DNA from: Cryomorphaceae bacterium
Lineage (GTDB): Bacteria > Bacteroidota > Bacteroidia > Flavobacteriales > BACL11
Direction of reading: 5' to 3'
DNA: 9,368 nt
Assembly (NCBI GenBank): GCA_949511925.1
Contig: CATEYX010000159.1
Coordinates: 1 to 9,368 of the forward strand
The position numbers and the translations under genes were made by a program. Below, one piece after another: positions 5,819 through 9,368 of the stretch (position 1 is the stretch's first letter; the number at the start of each line of letters is the position of its first letter). Under the pieces are notes generated by a model, which worked only from the letters and a program-made list of their open reading frames with translations, did not search any database and was not told the DNA's origin.

Positions 5819-6713
5819 TAACTTCTTCAGCCAAAAGATTTGCGCTTGTAGGGTTGTTTCTAAACCATAATTCAGGTTCAATAAGTTCTAATTCGCTTAA
5901 GGAAATTATGTTATTGTTGTCATAAACAATATCTACTCTTGCATATAATGGGCTAAAAGGGCTTGCTTTTAGGCAGTTTTCTGCAAATATAATTTCTTCC
6001 TTATTTGGTTGGTATTCTTCTACTTTTCCACCATGATCATCCTGCACACGAAAATCACCTTTTTTAGCTGTCTTTTTTACTGCATGAGTATATTTTTCTC
6101 CAATCATTATCAAAGATATTTCCCCTAAAAAGGTAATGTTTTTTAAAAAACTTTGGAAGAGCATACATTCTACTTTTATTAACTCCTGAAAGATGTTTTC
6201 ATGTTCCTTATAATTATTATGATTAACACGGTAAGTATGTCTTGCAGCTCCTGAAATAGCTGGTTTTAGTACGACTTCCTTCCAATTAGTTTTTTCAAAG
6301 AGTTGTTTTAAAGTTATAGTCTCTCCTTTTTCTATAAATATAGTAGGAGCAATATTGATATTATTTTTTGCTAAATCTTGTAAATAATGTTTGTCAATAT
6401 TCCAATTAATAATTTCTGCAGAATTGATAAAGGTAGTTTTATTCTTTGTGTTTTTTAGCCAAGTAAAAAATTTATCAAAGCGTTCAAAATAATCCCATGT
6501 AGTTCTGAAAATAGCGTATTTGGTAGTTGTCCAATCAAAGTGTTTGTCTGCCCAATCCTTTTTTATAACGCGCAACCCTTTTTCTTCAAGTGCAGTTTGA
6601 AGTAATTGATCCTCTAAAAGCACTTGGTCAATATACCAATCTGTTTTGTTAGGATTTACATAGCGGTGGTCGGTAAGTATTACAAGATCAAACATAGCTT
6701 TATCTGTAAGCAT
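5796..6713 (-). CDS. ATP-grasp domain ligase of unknown substrate
   Basis: This is a 305-residue cytoplasmic protein, the last gene of the minus-strand operon. The N-terminal part (FDLVILTDHRYVNPNKTDWY and later YAIFRTTWDYF) matches the pre-ATP-grasp domain of a glutathione-synthetase/RimK-like group that also includes the cycloserine enzyme DcsG. The ATP-grasp core shows VVLKPAISGAARHTYRV (nucleotide-binding lysine and loop), then FLGEISLIMIGEKYTHAVKK, then YARVDIVYDNN, and SELELIEPELWF (273-284) with glutamates expected to bind Mg2+. Such enzymes join a carboxylate to an amine through an acyl-phosphate. The substrate cannot be inferred. The first ATG (6711-6713) overlaps the DUF2237 gene by 14 bp; a second ATG, residue 7 (6693-6695), begins just before FDLVILTD and leaves a 4 nt gap, so it may be the real start. 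Confidence 0.82.
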   Translation of the reverse strand: MLTDKAMFDLVILTDHRYVNPNKTDWYIDQVLLEDQLLQTALEEKGLRVIKKDWADKHFDWTTTKYAIFRTTWDYFERFDKFFTWLKNTKNKTTFINSAEIINWNIDKHYLQDLAKNNINIAPTIFIEKGETITLKQLFEKTNWKEVVLKPAISGAARHTYRVNHNNYKEHENIFQELIKVECMLFQSFLKNITFLGEISLIMIGEKYTHAVKKTAKKGDFRVQDDHGGKVEEYQPNKEEIIFAENCLKASPFSPLYARVDIVYDNNNIISLSELELIEPELWFRNNPTSANLLAEEVINLISSK

Positions 6714-7059
6714 GTTTTATCAGATCTTTTAACTGGATTATCTCTAATGTTTTTTCATGAGTTGCTTCCAGTACAACTTTTGGTGCGCAATTATTTTGAA
6801 GGGCTTCTTTCCATCTCAAAGCACATAAGCACCATCCATCACCTGGCTTTATTCCTGGAAAACCGTATTGTGGCATAGGGGTGGATAAGTCATTGCCTGC
6901 TTCATATGAGAATTGCAAAAAATCTTCAGTAGCCACAATGCATATAGTATGTAACCCTAAATCAGTTTCGTCAGTATTGCAACAGCCATCACGAAAGTAT
7001 CCTGTTAAAGGATTTTGACTACAACTAATTAAAGGTTCTCCAAATACATTATTAGCCAT
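6700..7059 (-). CDS. DUF2237 family cysteine-rich protein
   Basis: This is a 119-residue protein with the full DUF2237 signature: NVFGEPLISCS (4-14), GYFRDGCCNT (20-29), HTICIVATEDFL (37-48), GNDLSTPMPQYGFPGIKPGD (55-74), WCLCALRW (76-83) and VVLEATHE (95-102). Seven cysteines stand out: Cys13, the pair Cys26-Cys27, Cys40, the CxC Cys77/Cys79, and Cys91. They suggest metal binding or thiol chemistry, but the family function is unknown. There is no signal peptide, so it is cytoplasmic. The start codon lies in ATGGCTAA, overlapping the DCC gene by 8 bp, so the two are translationally coupled; the downstream ATP-grasp gene overlaps or abuts its 3' end. Confidence 0.9.
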   Translation of the reverse strand: MANNVFGEPLISCSQNPLTGYFRDGCCNTDETDLGLHTICIVATEDFLQFSYEAGNDLSTPMPQYGFPGIKPGDGWCLCALRWKEALQNNCAPKVVLEATHEKTLEIIQLKDLIKHAYR

Positions 7060-7411
7060 TACAACATTTTTTTTTAGGGGTTAATTTAAGTCTTCTTTTT
7101 GCTATAAAATCGTAAGTAAAATCAAGCAGAAAAGTAGGTGAAATAGTTAAAAAGTAAAGTAAGTTATATGGGAATTTTAATTGCTTACAAATTTTAAAAA
7201 CTGCTTCTGATTTGAAAACAACAATATCATCATAAATATAAGCTACTGAGTTTTGATTTTTTATTTGAAATTTCTCAATTATTTTCATTCCTTCAGTTGA
7301 GTTAAAAGGAATAAATGATATTTCATTTTTATGTAACTTATCCTTTGCAAAGAATATCCACTTATTGCAAAAATTGCAATCTCCATCATATAATACAATA
7401 GCTATTTTCAT
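7052..7411 (-). CDS. DCC family thiol-disulfide oxidoreductase (DUF393)
   Basis: This is a 119-residue protein whose N-terminus YDGDCNFCN (8-16) carries the DxxCxxC motif that names the DCC family, with Cys12 and Cys15 as the predicted redox pair in a thioredoxin-like fold. Usual family features follow: FIPFNSTEG (33-41), a segment with SVAYIYDD, and the C-terminal FIAKRRL helix. It is cytoplasmic or loosely membrane-associated, with a mildly hydrophobic stretch LLYFLTISPTFLLDF. The C-terminus ends KKKCCNG, read from a run of nine A residues (plus-strand T run 7067-7075) just before the overlap with the DUF2237 gene. The start abuts the esterase stop with no gap (TAAATG). Physiological partners are unknown; the cysteine-rich DUF2237 neighbour is an obvious candidate. 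Confidence 0.88.
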   Translation of the reverse strand: MKIAIVLYDGDCNFCNKWIFFAKDKLHKNEISFIPFNSTEGMKIIEKFQIKNQNSVAYIYDDIVVFKSEAVFKICKQLKFPYNLLYFLTISPTFLLDFTYDFIAKRRLKLTPKKKCCNG

Positions 7412-8443
7412 TTATTCAGTAATTATTCTTTTATCTACAGTTCCATTATCATAAATATAGAAAAGAGGAGTGTTTGCCTTATAGTTTGTTTCTCTTCCTA
7501 AAAGGTCAATAATTTTAATTAATTTATGTGATTTTTCATTTGTAATGTTATTAGTACTTGTAGTGCTAATTAATCCGTTAATATCATATTTATTAAAAAA
7601 TTCCCAAATTTTTTCTGAAGCATTTATATCCTGATTAGTTGTTCCGTTTGGAAATACTGCACCAGGCCAACTGTGTTCGCCATCAATTATTTTATAATGT
7701 TCAGCTGTAGCTCCATTAGTTCCCTTTTCCCAAATTTGATGTTCAGCTGTACAACCATCAGTAGTGTTTATGTCAGGTACATTAGTTATAATTGGAGTGC
7801 TGTTACAATTGTTAAAGTTTGCCCAGTAATTCATGATATCAGGAATTGATTCTGTGTTACTACTAGCATTATAAGAAACTGTTGGGTCTAAAGTTCCGTG
7901 TATTTGCATAACTGGCATTTGATGGTTTGGGCTACAACTATTAAACCGACCAGTAATCATACTTCCGGTTACAGATGCTACTGCTGCAATTCTATCGCTT
8001 AATTCGCAGGCTAATTGATAACTCATAAAACCTCCGTTTGACATACCCGTACTGTACACTCTACTTAGATTAATATTATATTCGGCTGAGATAGAATCAA
8101 TAAGTGCAGAAGTAAATCCTATATCATCAACTGTACTGCCTCCCCATCCTAGATTCCAGTGGCTTGTTCCTGAGTTGTCTAATGTTCCTTCAGGATGTAC
8201 AATGATAAAACCTTCTGTATCGGAAATTGTTCTAAAATCACCATAGACCATTTGTTGAAATGCATTTGAAGTATATCCGTGAAAATTAAAAACTAGAGGG
8301 ATTTCAGTTTCTATTGAATAGGATGCAGGAATATATAAAATATAATCTCTTTGCAAGCCGCCATGGGTAATGCTTGCGTTTATTGTTTGTTGACCAAAAG
8401 TGAATAGTGGCAAACAGATTAAAATGGTAAATAATTTTTTCAT
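7412..8443 (-). CDS. secreted PHB-depolymerase-like esterase with compact T9SS tail
   Basis: This is a 343-residue alpha/beta hydrolase of the LpqC/PHB depolymerase (COG3509-type) family. Residues 1-17 (MKKLFTILICLPLFTFG) form a signal peptide. The core shows YILYIPASY, the oxyanion-hole segment PLVFNFHGYTSN, VHPEGT, and the nucleophile elbow GMSNGG with Ser135. HGTLDPTVS supplies Asp186 and GEHSWPG supplies His257, completing the triad. The substrate may be a polyester, feruloyl or acetyl ester; sequence does not decide. Residues 305-343 form a short sorting tail (LIKIIDLLGRET, then IYDNGTVDKRI), like the LGR-type tails of marine Bacteroidota exoenzymes, so export by the T9SS is expected. 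Its start abuts the stop of the M14 peptidase gene, and its stop abuts the DCC start (both TAAATG). Confidence 0.9.
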   Translation of the reverse strand: MKKLFTILICLPLFTFGQQTINASITHGGLQRDYILYIPASYSIETEIPLVFNFHGYTSNAFQQMVYGDFRTISDTEGFIIVHPEGTLDNSGTSHWNLGWGGSTVDDIGFTSALIDSISAEYNINLSRVYSTGMSNGGFMSYQLACELSDRIAAVASVTGSMITGRFNSCSPNHQMPVMQIHGTLDPTVSYNASSNTESIPDIMNYWANFNNCNSTPIITNVPDINTTDGCTAEHQIWEKGTNGATAEHYKIIDGEHSWPGAVFPNGTTNQDINASEKIWEFFNKYDINGLISTTSTNNITNEKSHKLIKIIDLLGRETNYKANTPLFYIYDNGTVDKRIITE

Positions 8444-9368
8444 TTATTGTATTTTAATTTGTTTAGTGATAGTCCCGTTTTTTGTTTTGGTAAGTTGAAT
8501 CCTGCTTTTTTCATTACTTGGTCTTCCAAGTAAATCAAAGGTTATATTTGTATTTTTTGAAGGTTTTATTTCTTCAACTTGTGTAGTGCTAAAAGGTACC
8601 AATTGAACATCTTCAATAGTAGTGCTATTATTTAAAATACTTGCATTTATTGTTTTAGGGTAATATCCGTTTTTACTAAAGGTTATGTTGTAATTCCCTT
8701 GGTATAAATGTCTGTGGTAATTTCCTTTGGGTAGATTAGAATATACATGGGAACTATCTATATCATGAGATAGTATCTCAACTTTTGCTTTTAATCGACT
8801 TCCTGTAATGCTATCTGTTACTATGCCTCTTAATCCGTATAAAGTCTGTTGCATGTAGTTTATTAAGGAAGGATAGTTAGCATCCCATAATGAGGGTAGA
8901 TCATTTGGGTTTGGAGTTTTATCATCTGAAAGTTCTAAAGTGAATTCACGGCAATGCTTGTAGTAATTCATATAATCTTGTCTGCCTCCATCTACTTCAT
9001 ACCAATTATTGCCATTAGTAATTCCATCATTCAGATAGTTAAAATACCCATTTCCACTATTGGCCTGGCAACTATCTGCATATTCATGAGATACATATTC
9101 CCACCAGTTATCATCTGCAGCTAAATTACTCCAAGTATCCCAAGGGTAATTACAAACTTCAGCACCACCGTGCATATTAGCTGATATTGTAAAATTTACT
9201 GTGTCCGCAAGCCCCATAAAAATAGTTGTTTCATTTTGATATGCATTTCCATCAGGATGAGGGCCATCTTGAGGATCAGGATAATTTCTATTTAAATCAA
9301 TCCAATTAGCATTGTAGCGAGTTGCTGACCATACATCTTGGTTTCCTCCATAATAAGCTCCATCAGGG
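8444..9368 (-). CDS. M14 zinc carboxypeptidase with regulatory-like domain and compact T9SS tail (5' end outside window)
   Basis: The frame is open to the right edge, so 307 C-terminal residues are seen (fragment numbering). It begins with PDGAYYGGN, then DLNRNYPDP (24-32) with the Asn-Arg pair that binds the substrate carboxylate. SANMHGGAEV (62-71) has the zinc ligand His66, and FTLELSDDK has Glu145 as the catalytic glutamate. The HxxE zinc ligands lie upstream, beyond the window. A carboxypeptidase-regulatory-like beta domain follows (about 178-250: GLRGIVTDSITGSRLKAKV, then YSNLPKGNY). The last 38 residues form a compact sorting tail with FDLLGR and NGTITKQIKI. The enzyme should remove C-terminal residues from peptides outside the cell or at its surface. 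A methionine at 9217 is internal, not the start. It is the first visible gene of a five-gene operon. Confidence 0.9.
   Translation of the reverse strand, partial: PDGAYYGGNQDVWSATRYNANWIDLNRNYPDPQDGPHPDGNAYQNETTIFMGLADTVNFTISANMHGGAEVCNYPWDTWSNLAADDNWWEYVSHEYADSCQANSGNGYFNYLNDGITNGNNWYEVDGGRQDYMNYYKHCREFTLELSDDKTPNPNDLPSLWDANYPSLINYMQQTLYGLRGIVTDSITGSRLKAKVEILSHDIDSSHVYSNLPKGNYHRHLYQGNYNITFSKNGYYPKTINASILNNSTTIEDVQLVPFSTTQVEEIKPSKNTNITFDLLGRPSNEKSRIQLTKTKNGTITKQIKIQ

Noticed and set aside
6624..6878. Plus-strand open frame across the DUF2237/ATP-grasp junction
   Set aside because: It is antisense to two well-supported conserved genes and has no promoter or family resemblance.
9215..9217. ATG at 9217 as the start of the carboxypeptidase
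   Set aside because: The frame continues upstream to the window edge and encodes conserved M14 sequence including DLNRNYPDP, so this methionine is internal.

Overview
The window looks like chromosomal DNA of a member of the Bacteroidota, most likely a marine flavobacterium or a relative of the Cryomorphaceae/Crocinitomicaceae. The reasons are: AT-rich DNA; A-rich leaders without Shine-Dalgarno sequences; several TAnnTTTG-type -7 promoter elements; secreted proteins ending in type IX secretion (T9SS) sorting tails; and a stand-alone MnmD beside MurQ and a DUF6095 membrane protein. There are no tRNA or rRNA genes, CRISPR arrays, insertion sequences or phage genes. No stretch longer than about 190 bases lacks a gene.

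Left part (1-1808): the 3' end of an unrecognised gene abuts murQ (peptidoglycan recycling). murQ overlaps a small two-helix membrane protein gene (DUF6095-like) by 8 bp. These three form a plus-strand operon that converges, with a 17 bp overlap, on minus-strand mnmD (wobble-uridine methylation of tRNA).

Middle part (1809-5818): a 190 bp intergenic region carries a good promoter for a secreted T9SS protein with a CCRNG motif and a classic sorting domain, closed by a perfect 11 bp hairpin terminator. Next come ilvE (branched-chain aminotransferase), a convergent GNAT acetyltransferase gene, and a divergently read secreted YceI-like protein with its own promoter. Directly after the yceI stop codon lies a probable 51-residue two-helix membrane protein gene, starting at TTG. 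A complete intrinsic terminator hairpin sits inside it.

Right part (5796-9368, minus strand): five genes run back to back with gaps of zero or short overlaps. In transcription order they are a T9SS-exported M14 zinc carboxypeptidase (5' end outside the window), a T9SS-exported PHB-depolymerase-like esterase, a DCC-family thiol-disulfide oxidoreductase, a cysteine-rich DUF2237 protein, and an ATP-grasp ligase of unknown substrate. The two exported hydrolases suggest breakdown of peptide and ester material outside the cell; the other three appear cytoplasmic, and their connection to the hydrolases is unknown.

Most of the window is housekeeping or accessory metabolism. The points most worth a second look are the hidden 51-aa gene with its internal terminator, the mixed exoenzyme/redox/ligase operon, the compact LGR-type T9SS tails, a 9-A slippery run that could fuse DCC to DUF2237, and a duplicated promoter-like motif upstream of the T9SS protein.
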